A DNA stretch of 64,000 bases from Lactobacillus sp. CBA3606 (GTDB lineage Bacteria; Bacillota; Bacilli; Lactobacillales; Lactobacillaceae), in assembly GCF_002970935.1 (NCBI RefSeq), contig NZ_CP027194.1:744001-808000 (forward strand). The letters are read 5' to 3'. The notes below the pieces were generated by a model. It saw only the letters and a list, made by a program, of their open reading frames with translations. It was not told the DNA's origin and searched no databases. Positions 19,620 through 28,375 of this stretch are shown here, in pieces (the first letter of the stretch is position 1; each line of letters starts with the position of its first letter). The position numbers and the translations under genes were made by a program.

Positions 19620-20999
19620 TTATTTAGTAGTTGCGAGCCGGTCCTGAACTACTTTGATAACATATAGTAAGACCAACCAAATCAAAGATGCAATAAGCGC
19701 AATTAACGTTTCTGTCTTCAAACAAAGCACCACCGCAATAAAAGCTAAGAAAATCAGAATGAAGTAATCTGAATACGGTGCTAACGGCATTTTAAACCGC
19801 TTTTTAGGTTGACGACCGGCTTGCTTGCGATAAGCCAAATGGGCGAGCACAATTGCTCCCCAAATGAAAATAAAGCACGTCGTTGAAATACTGGCGATTA
19901 GTGAGAAGACCTTCCCCGGCATAAACAGGTTCAATAAGACAGCAAGACCAATGACCAACGTTGAAAACCGTAAGGCATGGGTTGGTACCTGGCGCGTTGA
20001 TAAGCGCCCCATTTTTTTAGCAAACTTACCTTGACCGCCATAAGTTAATGAAAATAACATGCGGCCCGTGCTGAATAGCGCACTGTTACACGAGGAAGCT
20101 GCGGCCGTTAACACCACAAAGTTAATAATTGCGGCTGCAGCCGTAATGCCAAGGTTCGTAAAGACTTGCACAAATGGACTATGCGCCGCTGAAAAGTAAC
20201 GCCATGGGTACATACACATTAGGAAGAACAACGACCCCACGTAAAATAAAATGATTCGTAGCGGAATATTATCAATGGCCTTCGGAATAACCGTTTTAGG
20301 ATCTTCCGTTTCTGAGGCGGTCATCCCCACCATTTCAATCCCAATAAAACTAAAAAGGACCATTTGAAATGAGAGAATCAACCCTTTGAGTCCATGCGGC
20401 ATAAAACCACCATAATTCACTAAATTACCTAAACTAGCATGACCAACGGGCGTTTTTACCCGAAAAACAACCATCCCAATCCCAACTGCAATCAACGCTA
20501 CAATCGCCGCAATTTTAATAATTGCGAACCAAAATTCGGTTTCCCCAAAAGCCGAAACATTGACCGAGTTCAAACCTAGTAACAAAATCAGGATGACAAA
20601 CCCTGGAATCCATTGTGGTAACTGGGGAAACCAGAACTGCATATATTCACCGACAGCGGTAATTTCAGCCATCGCAATTGTGACCCAGCAAACCCAATAG
20701 GTCCAGCCAGCCACAAATCCAGTCCGATCACCCAGATATTGCTTAATAAAATCAATGTAGGAATGGGTATTTAAATCGGACAGTAGTAACTCACCTAAAG
20801 CCCGCATTAATAAGAAACACACCAGTCCCGTCACTAAATACGCAATTAAAATCGACGGGCCAGCTAAGTGGATGGACTGACCAGCACCTAAGAACAGGCC
20901 GGTCCCAATCGTGCCACCAATCGCAATTAACTGCACATGGCGGCTTTTTAACCCACGAGAAAGTTGTGTTTTCTCGGCAGGCTGTTGATTTTCTTTCAT
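19620..20999 (-). CDS. APC-family amino acid permease, CycA-like
   Basis: 459-residue, 12-helix amino acid/proton symporter of the AAT subfamily. The first helix carries the substrate motif IAIGGTIGTGLFLGAGQSI. Blocks such as RALGELLLSDLNTHSYIDF, GETEFWFAIIKI, SFIGIEMVGMTASETEDP and NFVVLTAAASSCNSALFSTGRML closely track the D-serine/D-alanine/glycine permease CycA, so those are the likely substrates. GGGGAG ten bases before ATG 20999 sets the start. A strong promoter lies 25 bp upstream. In a cell wall context, a D-alanine or glycine transporter is plausible, but specificity is inferred. Confidence 0.85.
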   Translation of the reverse strand: MKENQQPAEKTQLSRGLKSRHVQLIAIGGTIGTGLFLGAGQSIHLAGPSILIAYLVTGLVCFLLMRALGELLLSDLNTHSYIDFIKQYLGDRTGFVAGWTYWVCWVTIAMAEITAVGEYMQFWFPQLPQWIPGFVILILLLGLNSVNVSAFGETEFWFAIIKIAAIVALIAVGIGMVVFRVKTPVGHASLGNLVNYGGFMPHGLKGLILSFQMVLFSFIGIEMVGMTASETEDPKTVIPKAIDNIPLRIILFYVGSLFFLMCMYPWRYFSAAHSPFVQVFTNLGITAAAAIINFVVLTAAASSCNSALFSTGRMLFSLTYGGQGKFAKKMGRLSTRQVPTHALRFSTLVIGLAVLLNLFMPGKVFSLIASISTTCFIFIWGAIVLAHLAYRKQAGRQPKKRFKMPLAPYSDYFILIFLAFIAVVLCLKTETLIALIASLIWLVLLYVIKVVQDRLATTK

Positions 21000-21024
21000 A
21001 ATATCAGCACTCCCCTTAGAATTC

Positions 21025-21053
21025 ATTATACGGGTCATCAGAACCGCATTCAA
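21025..21053 (-). promoter_or_regulatory. Promoter of the amino-acid permease
   Basis: On the minus strand -35 TTGAAT (21048-21053) and a perfect -10 TATAAT (21025-21030) are 17 bp apart. Further upstream TTGACA (21176-21181) stands 17 bp from a weak TAATGC (21153-21158), a possible second promoter with a longer leader. Confidence 0.7.
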
Positions 21054-21276
21054 AAGGGCGCGCTCTAGTTTTTAGCAATATTGGTATAGGCCATTGGTGG
21101 TAGTTGGCGCCAATGCAAGTCGTCACGGGGCCGCTTGCGTTCGACCATTTCAGCATTAGCTATGAATTATCATTGTGTCAACTAACTAACCAATTAGCAT
21201 GAACAACATGAAATCAAAGCACATTAAGATGAATAAGTTTCAATTGAATACCACCTGGCCTTAAAATGCACCTATG
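21054..21276 (-). other. Long upstream region of the permease, no gene
   Basis: About 220 bp between the ackA terminator and the permease promoter. It holds the possible second promoter and a dyad CATTGG/CCAATG (21092-21097 and 21110-21115) enclosing the palindrome TTGGCGCCAA. I do not recognise a riboswitch or T-box. Confidence 0.45.
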
Positions 21277-21313
21277 AAAAAACGCTGTAAAACCAAATTG
21301 GCTTTACAACGTT
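21277..21313 (-). terminator. Terminator after ackA
   Basis: On the minus strand AACGTTGTAAAGCC and GGTTTTACAGCGTT pair with small interruptions and are followed by six T. It ends the comG-ytxK-ackA unit. Confidence 0.75.
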
Positions 21314-21336
21314 AACTCTAAATCACTTGTTATCAA

Positions 21337-22533
21337 CTAACCTTCCGGATGACCGACACGTTCAACATCACGCGCAATCATTAATTCTTCATCAGTTGGA
21401 ATTAACACCACTCGTACCTGAGCATCATCAGCGCTCAAGTCTCGTTCAACCCCACTAACCTGATTCTTAGTAGGATCAAGTTTAACGCCAAAATAGCTTA
21501 ACTTATCAGCAATTCGTTGGCGCATCCGGGCATCCCGTTCGCCGATACCGGCTGTGATTACAATCGCATCAACGCCTTGTAGTTCGGCAATATAACTACC
21601 GATATACTTCACAATACGATTAACAAAGATATCAATGGCTAATTGGGCCATCGGATCATGGTCGCACCGTTCTTCTAATTCCTTCATATCGGCAGAACCC
21701 GCCAGCCCTAACAATCCTGACTGGGTATTCAAAATTTTCAACATCTCATCAGGATCAGTTAACTTGAGCTTTTTCATCAAATAAACCATCAATGATGGAT
21801 CCAAGTCACCAGAACGGGTCGCCATCGTAATCCCCGCCAGTGGTGTAAAGCCCATTGACGTATCAATACTTTTGCCATTCTGAATTGCAGTGATAGAACT
21901 TCCCGCCCCCAAATGGACCGTGATTAGCTTTAAGGCAGTCAACGGTCGCTGCAGTAAGTGGGCCGCTCGCTCAGCCACGTAACGATGACTCGTCCCATGT
22001 GCCCCAAATTTACGAGCGCCGAATTTTTCATAGTAGTCATAAGGTAGTGAATATAAATAATTTACGGCCGGCATACTCGTATGAAATGACGTGTCAAAAA
22101 CAGCGACAGCTGGCACATTGGGTAATACCCGCTTAAAGGCTCGAATACCAACCGCATTGGCCGGATTATGCAGCGGGGCATATTCAGCCAAATCCTCAAT
22201 CTGCTGCAAAACTTTAGCTGTAATAACGACCGAATCTTTAAAAATTTCACCGCCCGCAACGACTCGATGGCCCACGCCGGTGATTTCATCGTAGTTTTCA
22301 ATAATGTGTAACTTAATGAGCTCATCTAAGATGATATTAACAGCGGTCAGATGGTTCGGGACCGTCTCAGTCTCGCGATATTTATGATCTAAGCCATACC
22401 GAATATGCACTGGTGACTGTTCGAAACCAATCCGTTCAATCGCCCCACTCGCAATCACCCGTTCTTGAGGCATTTCAAATAGTTTAAACTTTAACGTTGA
22501 ACTACCAGCATTAATTGCAATCGTTTTCCCCAT
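21337..22533 (-). CDS. ackA: Acetate kinase
   Basis: 398-residue cytosolic acetate kinase that makes ATP from acetyl phosphate in the phosphotransacetylase-acetate kinase route. Family motifs are AINAGSSTLKFKLF (residues 5-18), VGHRVVAGG (about 87), FDTSFHTSMP (about 146), FGAHGTSHRYV (about 174), VHLGAGSS (about 203) and ITAGIGER (about 322). Full length. It follows the methyltransferase-like gene by 12 bases, so it is probably read from the comG operon as well as from a nearer promoter, as in Bacillus and many lactobacilli. Confidence 0.97.
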   Translation of the reverse strand: MGKTIAINAGSSTLKFKLFEMPQERVIASGAIERIGFEQSPVHIRYGLDHKYRETETVPNHLTAVNIILDELIKLHIIENYDEITGVGHRVVAGGEIFKDSVVITAKVLQQIEDLAEYAPLHNPANAVGIRAFKRVLPNVPAVAVFDTSFHTSMPAVNYLYSLPYDYYEKFGARKFGAHGTSHRYVAERAAHLLQRPLTALKLITVHLGAGSSITAIQNGKSIDTSMGFTPLAGITMATRSGDLDPSLMVYLMKKLKLTDPDEMLKILNTQSGLLGLAGSADMKELEERCDHDPMAQLAIDIFVNRIVKYIGSYIAELQGVDAIVITAGIGERDARMRQRIADKLSYFGVKLDPTKNQVSGVERDLSADDAQVRVVLIPTDEELMIARDVERVGHPEG

Positions 22534-22545
22534 GCCGATTCACTC

Positions 22546-23565
22546 CTAGCGAATAATATTTTGACCAACCCAAGTATCAATTTGCGCAGTAAACGCTTCA
22601 AAAGCCGCTTTATCTTCAAAGGATGGAAATTCTCCCAATAAGACTTTACCAGCCTGCTGCGCTTGACCCCCTCGTTTTTGTAAGACGACCATTGATTTAC
22701 GTGACTTTTCATCCAAAAACAAATTAGCCGGTAAATTCAATAAGCCTTGCAAATAAGCCGCTGAACTCATCCATTTCAATAGGCCTTGGGCTTCTTGGGA
22801 TTGGAAAATAGTTGTTGGCACTAAGAAAACACCCCAACCGCCTGGCAATAATTGCGACATGGCTTGTTCCATCAACAAATGATGGGTATATGAATGCCCA
22901 TTAGTTGCTTTCGTTTCGAAACCTTGAACCCGCTCGTCCAATGGATAATAACCGACTGGTAAGTCACCAATCGCCACATTAGTCTTAGGCATCACTAAAG
23001 GATCGATCCCATCTTGATGGAATAACTCAACTTGTGACTGTTGTAATTCCATGCTCATCGCGGCAATTGCCAACTGGTTATCGTCGTTATCAACCCCATA
23101 ACCTTGAATAGGCGTTGACCGCGTTGGCTGTAGCTGATTAATCACCGTTGTCAACAAGTTACCGGTGCCGACTGCGATATCTAAAATGGCTAATTGCTCA
23201 TCCACGCCAACTAACTTGGCAATTAAATAGGCGGTTAATAACCCAATCGAATCTGGGGTCATTTGATGGTTTGGATCTACCCGGTCATTATGAATCGCTT
23301 TTAATAATGCGAGTTGTAATGCCCGGCGAATCGTCTCCGCATCATATTGGCTTAACGTTACTGTCTGATAGAGTTGTTCCAAAGACGTCACTTGTGCAGC
23401 GTCAGGCTTTCCATCTTCGACATGGACTGATTGACTTAATAAATTATCACCCGTTTCAATCAACGCATCGACATAAGAGACGGATAGCTGTTGCATTAAA
23501 ATCGTCACTGATTGATCTAAGACCTTAAAAAGCGTCTCAGTTGCTGTTTGTGCCAGAATACTCAC
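22546..23565 (-). CDS. YtxK-type class I SAM methyltransferase-like protein
   Basis: About 339 residues. An N-terminal helical part (ATETLFKVLDQSVTILMQQL) is followed by a Rossmann methyltransferase domain with the SAM-binding loop ILDIAVGTGNLLTTV (about residues 109-123). The layout resembles the N6-adenine DNA methylase group. However, the expected catalytic NPPY motif is replaced by IGDLPVGYYP (about 202-211), so catalysis is doubtful. It commonly lies between comG and ackA in Firmicutes. The start is uncertain: GTG 23565 sits within GGAGAGGTG with short spacing, and ATG 23595 is an alternative. The substrate is unknown. Confidence 0.8.
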   Translation of the reverse strand: MSILAQTATETLFKVLDQSVTILMQQLSVSYVDALIETGDNLLSQSVHVEDGKPDAAQVTSLEQLYQTVTLSQYDAETIRRALQLALLKAIHNDRVDPNHQMTPDSIGLLTAYLIAKLVGVDEQLAILDIAVGTGNLLTTVINQLQPTRSTPIQGYGVDNDDNQLAIAAMSMELQQSQVELFHQDGIDPLVMPKTNVAIGDLPVGYYPLDERVQGFETKATNGHSYTHHLLMEQAMSQLLPGGWGVFLVPTTIFQSQEAQGLLKWMSSAAYLQGLLNLPANLFLDEKSRKSMVVLQKRGGQAQQAGKVLLGEFPSFEDKAAFEAFTAQIDTWVGQNIIR

Positions 23566-23655
23566 CTCTCCAAAAAAACTTAAATACTCACTCATCTTAC
23601 CGATTTTATGGGTCGAGTTCAAGCTGGAGCTTTGACGACACGCTAAAAACAGGCG

Positions 23656-23853
23656 TTAATTGGCAGCAACTGGGTTTGACGTTTTAGTGGTCGGACTCGG
23701 TTTTAGCGGCGCCGGCTCACGATACGCCTTGAGCATAAACCGATAGAGCGTTTGCCGCTGCACGTAACTGTTATATCGATGACTTTCAAAGGCCCCAAAA
23801 ATCAGTAAAAAGCTCATGACTGATAATAGAATCGTGCCACGTCGTTTCTTCAC
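23656..23853 (-). CDS. comGG: Probable ComGG minor pseudopilin (short, divergent)
   Basis: 65-residue protein with a Lys/Arg-rich N-terminus followed by one hydrophobic helix (residues 7-22) and a short polar tail. The gene order (seventh comG gene) and the topology suggest ComGG, but it is about half the usual length and lacks a clear prepilin peptidase site. GTG start with AAGGTG five bases upstream; it overlaps the comGF stop by four bases. Confidence 0.6.
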   Translation of the reverse strand: MKKRRGTILLSVMSFLLIFGAFESHRYNSYVQRQTLYRFMLKAYREPAPLKPSPTTKTSNPVAAN

Positions 23854-24284
23854 GCTGGCACCTTCTTAGGTAATAGCAGCCGGGCCTTAAAAGTCTGCCC
23901 GCGGTCAGTTACAATCGTCATTTGCTGGTCAGCAGTGACGGCGTACTTTTTGACGTGTGCCATTAAATAAATAAAACCACTATTTGAATGAAGATCGATT
24001 AATTTGATTTGGCGGCCATCAAACGTTAATAGATATGTTTTCTGGTCTACAAACAATTCAACCGTGCCACCTGGCGAAATCCGACCAACTTTAAAATGAT
24101 GGGCCGGGTTTTCTAATTCGTGTAACATCAGGTACCATTCAATCGCAGGCATGGTTTTCTGCCTGCGACTCATTAAATCACGCTGGCCTTGAAATAAGAA
24201 TTGACCCACAATTAATAACACACTTAGCGCTAACACGACTTCTATCAAGGTAAAGCCCGCCCGCCTATGCATCCGCGATCGCAT
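23850..24284 (-). CDS. comGF: Competence minor pseudopilin ComGF
   Basis: 144-residue type IV pilin-like protein of the DNA-uptake pseudopilus. The N-terminus has the prepilin peptidase motif AGFTLIEVVLALSVLLIV (from about residue 9), cut between G and F by ComC. The rest is the beta-rich ComGF domain (WYLMLHELEN, VDQKTYLLTFDGRQI). It overlaps comGE by 20 bases, in a tightly packed operon. Confidence 0.85.
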   Translation of the reverse strand: MRSRMHRRAGFTLIEVVLALSVLLIVGQFLFQGQRDLMSRRQKTMPAIEWYLMLHELENPAHHFKVGRISPGGTVELFVDQKTYLLTFDGRQIKLIDLHSNSGFIYLMAHVKKYAVTADQQMTIVTDRGQTFKARLLLPKKVPA

Positions 24285-24474
24285 TCAATTGTGGTAATCG
24301 TTGCTGTTCATACTGATAACGCGCTTGTTCAATCTGTCGAATCATCGCTTGATCACGTTGCTGCATCATGACTTCTAAACCACCCCAAAAGCTGACTGCT
24401 AGCGTTAACAGGCTCAATGCCACTAGCGTTTCAGCCATCACAAAACCCGATCGTCGTTTAAGTAACATAGGCAA
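24265..24474 (-). CDS. comGE: Competence pseudopilin ComGE (short)
   Basis: 69-residue prepilin-like protein. The N-terminal RRSGFVMAETLVALSLLTL resembles a type IV pilin helix with E at position +5 after the predicted G-F cut. TTG 24474 lies nine bases after GGGGAG and overlaps the end of comGD, the most likely start. The position between comGD and comGF supports ComGE. Confidence 0.75.
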   Translation of the reverse strand: MPMLLKRRSGFVMAETLVALSLLTLAVSFWGGLEVMMQQRDQAMIRQIEQARYQYEQQRLPQLNAIADA

Positions 24475-24910
24475 TTCGATACGCTCCCCATCCCATAATT
24501 GACGTTAGTTTGATGCGCACATTTGGTCGTAAACTTGACTGCAAATAAACCGTCAATAAATTTGCATGACCATTTTTATTAATATTAATGAATTGCACAA
24601 CACCCGCATGAAAAAGAGTTGCCGGCATTTTTACATCGGTCTGAGAAAGCGTCGTCGGTTCACCTGGAATCCACCGATTAAAGCGAATGAAATTACCATG
24701 AATTTCAACCTGTTGGCGGTGGCTATAGGCGCTTGCCAAAAAAACTTGTTCTTGCCATAACGTTTGAAATTGTTCCCAAAAAAGTTTTTCATGTCCCCGC
24801 TGCTGCGATAGACTAGGCGAACGATAAGCACCAATGAGTAACATCGTCCCCAGCAAGACTAAGACCACGGTCGTTTCAATTAGCGTAAAACCTTTAAGTG
24901 GTTTTCGCAT
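24458..24910 (-). CDS. comGD: Competence minor pseudopilin ComGD
   Basis: 150-residue pseudopilin with the cleavage/helix motif KGFTLIETTVVLVLLGTMLL (from residue 6) and a globular beta domain. It overlaps comGC and comGE. It is part of the pseudopilus that brings DNA to the ComEA/ComEC uptake machinery. Confidence 0.88.
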   Translation of the reverse strand: MRKPLKGFTLIETTVVLVLLGTMLLIGAYRSPSLSQQRGHEKLFWEQFQTLWQEQVFLASAYSHRQQVEIHGNFIRFNRWIPGEPTTLSQTDVKMPATLFHAGVVQFININKNGHANLLTVYLQSSLRPNVRIKLTSIMGWGAYRIAYVT

Positions 24911-25241
24911 TTTTATTTTCTGGCCGGACCGGATCGATTTTTTGGTCTAACGCTTGCTTGGCCTGTTGTGAATTCAAGTATTTAGCGGTCTGAAGCTCTT
25001 GGATGTTGACGGTCGTAATATCTTTATTCATGTCATTGGCATACATTTCGGCTTGATTTTGTACGACTTCAGTCAACGCTTTATTTTGGCGATCCCCGGC
25101 CGTCTTACGTTGGGCATTTAAATTTGGCACTACGATTAGCATCAGTAAGGCAATAATCGACAAAACAATCACCATTTCGATTAATGTGAATCCTCGGTGT
25201 GGTGCGCTGACTTTATGCCAGAATTGCTTAACAGTTTTCAT
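24894..25241 (-). CDS. comGC: Major competence pseudopilin ComGC
   Basis: 115-residue major pseudopilin. After a basic leader, the motif HRGFTLIEMVIVLSIIALLM (from about residue 15) is a classic prepilin peptidase site and polymerisation helix. The remainder (NKALTEVVQNQAEMY, AKYLNSQQAKQALDQK) matches ComGC well. It overlaps comGB by four bases. Confidence 0.92.
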   Translation of the reverse strand: MKTVKQFWHKVSAPHRGFTLIEMVIVLSIIALLMLIVVPNLNAQRKTAGDRQNKALTEVVQNQAEMYANDMNKDITTVNIQELQTAKYLNSQQAKQALDQKIDPVRPENKNAKTT

Positions 25242-26287
25242 TTTAAAATATCCCCCATTGAATTATACATTGGTAATAACAAGTTCAAGTAAGTGCCCAC
25301 GATCACCACCGCAATTATCATAAACATCAGCGGTTGAATCCAGCTAATTAACCGATTTAAATCACGAATCAAGCGGTCATATTGGACGGTGGCGAAATAG
25401 AGTAGTTCTTGGCTCAATTGTTCAGTTGGACTTTCTTTACTGACTAATAACGCTAATTCATTCGGTAATAACCGATCGGCCTTAATGATGGCCGGTAGTG
25501 CTTGCCCGGCTAATAGTGCTTGTTCAACAAAAGTCCCCTGTTGCTGTAATAAAGATTGGGCTTTAAAATGCGCACTGACCTCACAGATTGCCCGTAACCC
25601 CAGGCCGCCCGATAACAACATGCCAGCATTTAAGGTTAAATAATACCCACAATACGTTTTAATCAAGGGCCCAATTAACGGCCATGGGGCTAACCAGCGA
25701 AATCGGTCACGGACTGGCAGGCGTCTTAAGTGTGCGCCAACAATGCCTAGGCTCAATAAACTTAGCGTGCCAAAACTTCCCAGCAATAATTGCCAAGTCC
25801 GCGCTTGGGCTGGCGCTGTGGCGACCTGACTAAAATTCGGTAAAATAGCGGTCTTCACCAGCACTAAGGTCCCGATGAGTAGTAACAATAACACCAATGG
25901 ATATTGTAACAAACGCTTGATTTGCTGCTGTTGCAGCGCTTTGGTTCGCATCAAATGGCCGGCCTGTACCAAGGTTGGGGTTAAATCACCATGTTGTTCA
26001 GCAATCAACAGTTGATAATATAGGTCAATGCCAATATAAGCTTGCAAAGCGGTTGCTAAGTTATCGCCGGCCTGTAATCGCGCAATGACCGGGGTAAGGC
26101 GTTTAAACTTCTGGCCATGAATATCGACAATAAAGCGCATGGCGTCACGTAATGAAAAACCATTACTAATCAGATCAGCCAAAGTTGCAAATAAAATAGC
26201 TTGTACCCGGATACTCAAGCGCTTATTCGGCTTGGAGCCGTTGGGCCAATGCCGCACTAATCCGGCCCATGGCTTGTTGTTCTTCAA
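25238..26287 (-). CDS. comGB: Competence pilus assembly membrane protein ComGB
   Basis: Up to 349 residues, of the GspF/PilC polytopic platform family. Two repeated cytosolic domains (SIRVQAILFATLADLISNG near residue 24 and TYCGYYLTLNAGMLLSGGLG near 205) are separated and followed by membrane helices (about 130-155, 165-185 and 315-342). The longest form starts at TTG inside comGA (65-base overlap). An internal start is possible, so the N-terminus is uncertain. Confidence 0.88.
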   Translation of the reverse strand: MKNNKPWAGLVRHWPNGSKPNKRLSIRVQAILFATLADLISNGFSLRDAMRFIVDIHGQKFKRLTPVIARLQAGDNLATALQAYIGIDLYYQLLIAEQHGDLTPTLVQAGHLMRTKALQQQQIKRLLQYPLVLLLLLIGTLVLVKTAILPNFSQVATAPAQARTWQLLLGSFGTLSLLSLGIVGAHLRRLPVRDRFRWLAPWPLIGPLIKTYCGYYLTLNAGMLLSGGLGLRAICEVSAHFKAQSLLQQQGTFVEQALLAGQALPAIIKADRLLPNELALLVSKESPTEQLSQELLYFATVQYDRLIRDLNRLISWIQPLMFMIIAVVIVGTYLNLLLPMYNSMGDILK

Positions 26288-27200
26288 TTAATTGCCCCCA
26301 TCTTGCCGTCATCATCGTCGTGGCCTGTGCAGTGACTTGTGTCGGTGTCGTCACAATATCAAATAACGCCGCTTGTGACCCATCGGTCGTGGCGACTAAT
26401 CGTTGATAGGTCGCTGCCACCAAGGCTTGTTGCAATGTCGCCGGTGCAATCCCCAATTGTTGCAACCGGGGACCAATTCCAAACACGCCCCGAGCATGAA
26501 TCGTACTCAACACCAAATGCCCACTTAAGGCTGCCTGAATCGCCACTTGGGCCGTCTTTTCATCCCGGATTTCACCAATAATAAAGACCTCCGGATGGTG
26601 GCGCAACCCGACTTTTAATAAATCGGCATAAGTCATCTGGGCTGCGTCATTAACTTGTAGCTGTAGAAATTTAGGTTCATAAATTTCAACGGGATCTTCA
26701 ATCGTCATGACCACCTGGGGACGTTCAACCTGGCGAACTAAATCATACATTGTTGAGGTCTTACCCGATCCCATCGGCCCTGAAAACAGAACTAAACCGG
26801 TGCGTTGCATCAACGCTTGTAACTGAGTCCGTTGACTCGGAATCAAATACTGTAAAGGTGTCTCGCTGGCCTGATAAAGTAACCGCATCACTAATGATTC
26901 ACGCCCGAGGAAGTCGCCCACGGTTGAAATCCGTAAGTTCAAAACGGTCGTCGCTAGCGGAAACGTCATCGCCCCTAATTGAGGCCGCCGATGATCACTG
27001 ATAGCCATGTTACTTTGGTACTTAATATGATTAATGACTTGTTGGGCCGTTGCTAAGTCCAAGGTCATTAACGGTTGCAATTGTCCCGCTGCTTGCAGTA
27101 AAACTTGATAGTCAGTCGTCGCCGGTAGCCAATAAATATCACTAGCCTGTTGGGCGACGGCTGCCTGAATAATGGTCATTAATTGGGTCTCAACGGACAT
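26223..27200 (-). CDS. comGA: Competence traffic ATPase ComGA
   Basis: 325-residue cytosolic secretion ATPase of the GspE/PilB family that powers pseudopilus assembly. Walker A is GPMGSGKTSTMYDL (about residues 140-153), with the Asp box MTIEDPVEI (about 165) and the Walker B/His-box region VFIIGEIRDEKTAQVAIQAALSGHLVLSTIHA (about 200-231). AAAGGAG nine bases upstream sets the start. It is the first gene of the comG operon, just after the rbsK terminator. I could not identify a specific competence promoter element. Confidence 0.94.
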   Translation of the reverse strand: MSVETQLMTIIQAAVAQQASDIYWLPATTDYQVLLQAAGQLQPLMTLDLATAQQVINHIKYQSNMAISDHRRPQLGAMTFPLATTVLNLRISTVGDFLGRESLVMRLLYQASETPLQYLIPSQRTQLQALMQRTGLVLFSGPMGSGKTSTMYDLVRQVERPQVVMTIEDPVEIYEPKFLQLQVNDAAQMTYADLLKVGLRHHPEVFIIGEIRDEKTAQVAIQAALSGHLVLSTIHARGVFGIGPRLQQLGIAPATLQQALVAATYQRLVATTDGSQAALFDIVTTPTQVTAQATTMMTARWGQLIEEQQAMGRISAALAQRLQAE

Positions 27201-27252
27201 CGCTTCACGCTCCTTTCATCCTTCAACTCCGTAAACCCAGTTTATTTAGACG

Positions 27253-27292
27253 AAAAAAAACACCTGAATTAAGCAATAACTTAATTCAAGTG
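27253..27292 (-). terminator. Terminator after rbsK
   Basis: On the minus strand CACTTGAATTAAG and CTTAATTCAGGTG form a 13-pair stem with a six-base loop and end in eight T. Confidence 0.88.
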
Positions 27293-27318
27293 GTCACATA
27301 TTTAACTTCTTTTTTCGT

Positions 27319-28239
27319 CTAAGCGCGTTCAGCAGCGGAAATTTCAGCAGCCGTTGGAATTGACGGTTGCGCACCTAACTTTTGTACGGCTAATGAAGAC
27401 GCCCGATTCGCAAAACGGACTGCGGCATTTAAATTACTGAAATCCGCTTGCAACACGGAACTCAAGGCCCCAATAAAGGTATCCCCTGCGGCAGTGGTAT
27501 CAATGGCCGCCACTTTATAAGCGGGAACAAAACCATGCTCATGATTTCGCATCCAAAAAGCTCCTTGGCTACCAACGGTGATGATGACCGTATCAACCCC
27601 CATTGCTTGGAACTTTTCTGCCGCTTTAATCATCGTCTGCTCATCTGTGATGTGCACCCCGGTCAAGGTTTCCGTTTCTGTTTCATTGGGAACAATCAAA
27701 TCAGTCACGGCTAATAATTGTGCGGGCACAGTCGTTGTCGCCGGTGCCGGATTCAAGATAGTCCGCCGATTAGCAGCTTGTGCCAATTCAAAACCATGTT
27801 GGGTTGCAGCTTGCGGCGTTTCAAATTGTGCAATCAAAAAATCACTCGCAGCAATCACCGGCTGCGCTAAATCGACATCCGCTGGTGTCACCTGTTGATT
27901 CGTACCACCATCAATTAAAATACGGTTTTCGCTACTATTATCCAACAAGATAAAGGCCGAGCCCGTGCTGGCAGCCGTACTATGTTGCACATAATTAGTC
28001 ACTACCCCACTAGCCGTTAATTGCTTAACCATAAATTGCCCCTCGGCATCTTGACCGACTTTACCAATAAACGTGGTTTGAGCGCCGGCCCGGGCGGCGG
28101 CAATCGCCTGATTAGCCCCTTTACCACCGCCAGCAATACTTTTACCAGTCAGTGGCAATGTCTCGCCAGGCTTAGGAAACCGTTTCACGCGGAGAATGGT
28201 ATCGACATTTAAACTACCTAATACGGTTACTTTATTCAT
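27319..28239 (-). CDS. rbsK: Ribokinase
   Basis: 306-residue PfkB-family sugar kinase that phosphorylates D-ribose to ribose 5-phosphate. N-terminal LGSLNVDTIL (residues 6-15), GKSIAGGGKGANQAIAAARA (about 32-51) and the C-terminal PfkB signature DTTAAGDTFIGALSS (about 252-266), with catalytic Asp in AAGDTF, are all present. GGGA nine bases before ATG 28239 sets the start. It stands alone; no ribose transporter or RbsR lies next to it here. Confidence 0.9.
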   Translation of the reverse strand: MNKVTVLGSLNVDTILRVKRFPKPGETLPLTGKSIAGGGKGANQAIAAARAGAQTTFIGKVGQDAEGQFMVKQLTASGVVTNYVQHSTAASTGSAFILLDNSSENRILIDGGTNQQVTPADVDLAQPVIAASDFLIAQFETPQAATQHGFELAQAANRRTILNPAPATTTVPAQLLAVTDLIVPNETETETLTGVHITDEQTMIKAAEKFQAMGVDTVIITVGSQGAFWMRNHEHGFVPAYKVAAIDTTAAGDTFIGALSSVLQADFSNLNAAVRFANRASSLAVQKLGAQPSIPTAAEISAAERA

Positions 28240-28329
28240 TATTTTTCGTCCCTTCAAAAATACGCTAGCCTAATTTTAGCAAAGTGCCGTCCTAAGCACC
28301 AGTTTGAGCCAATATTTATGATAAAAAAA

Positions 28330-28362
28330 ACTGGTTTAGTCTCATCATAAGACTAAACCAGT
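28330..28362 (-). terminator. Terminator after yebC
   Basis: ACTGGTTTAGTCT is perfectly complementary across a short loop and followed by eight T on the minus strand. It is one of the strongest hairpins in the window. Confidence 0.92.
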
Positions 28363-28375
28363 CACTTTAAATTGA

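Noticed and set aside
21054-21276. T-box or other known riboswitch before the amino-acid permease
   Set aside because: No T-box sequence with a terminator/antiterminator pair is present.
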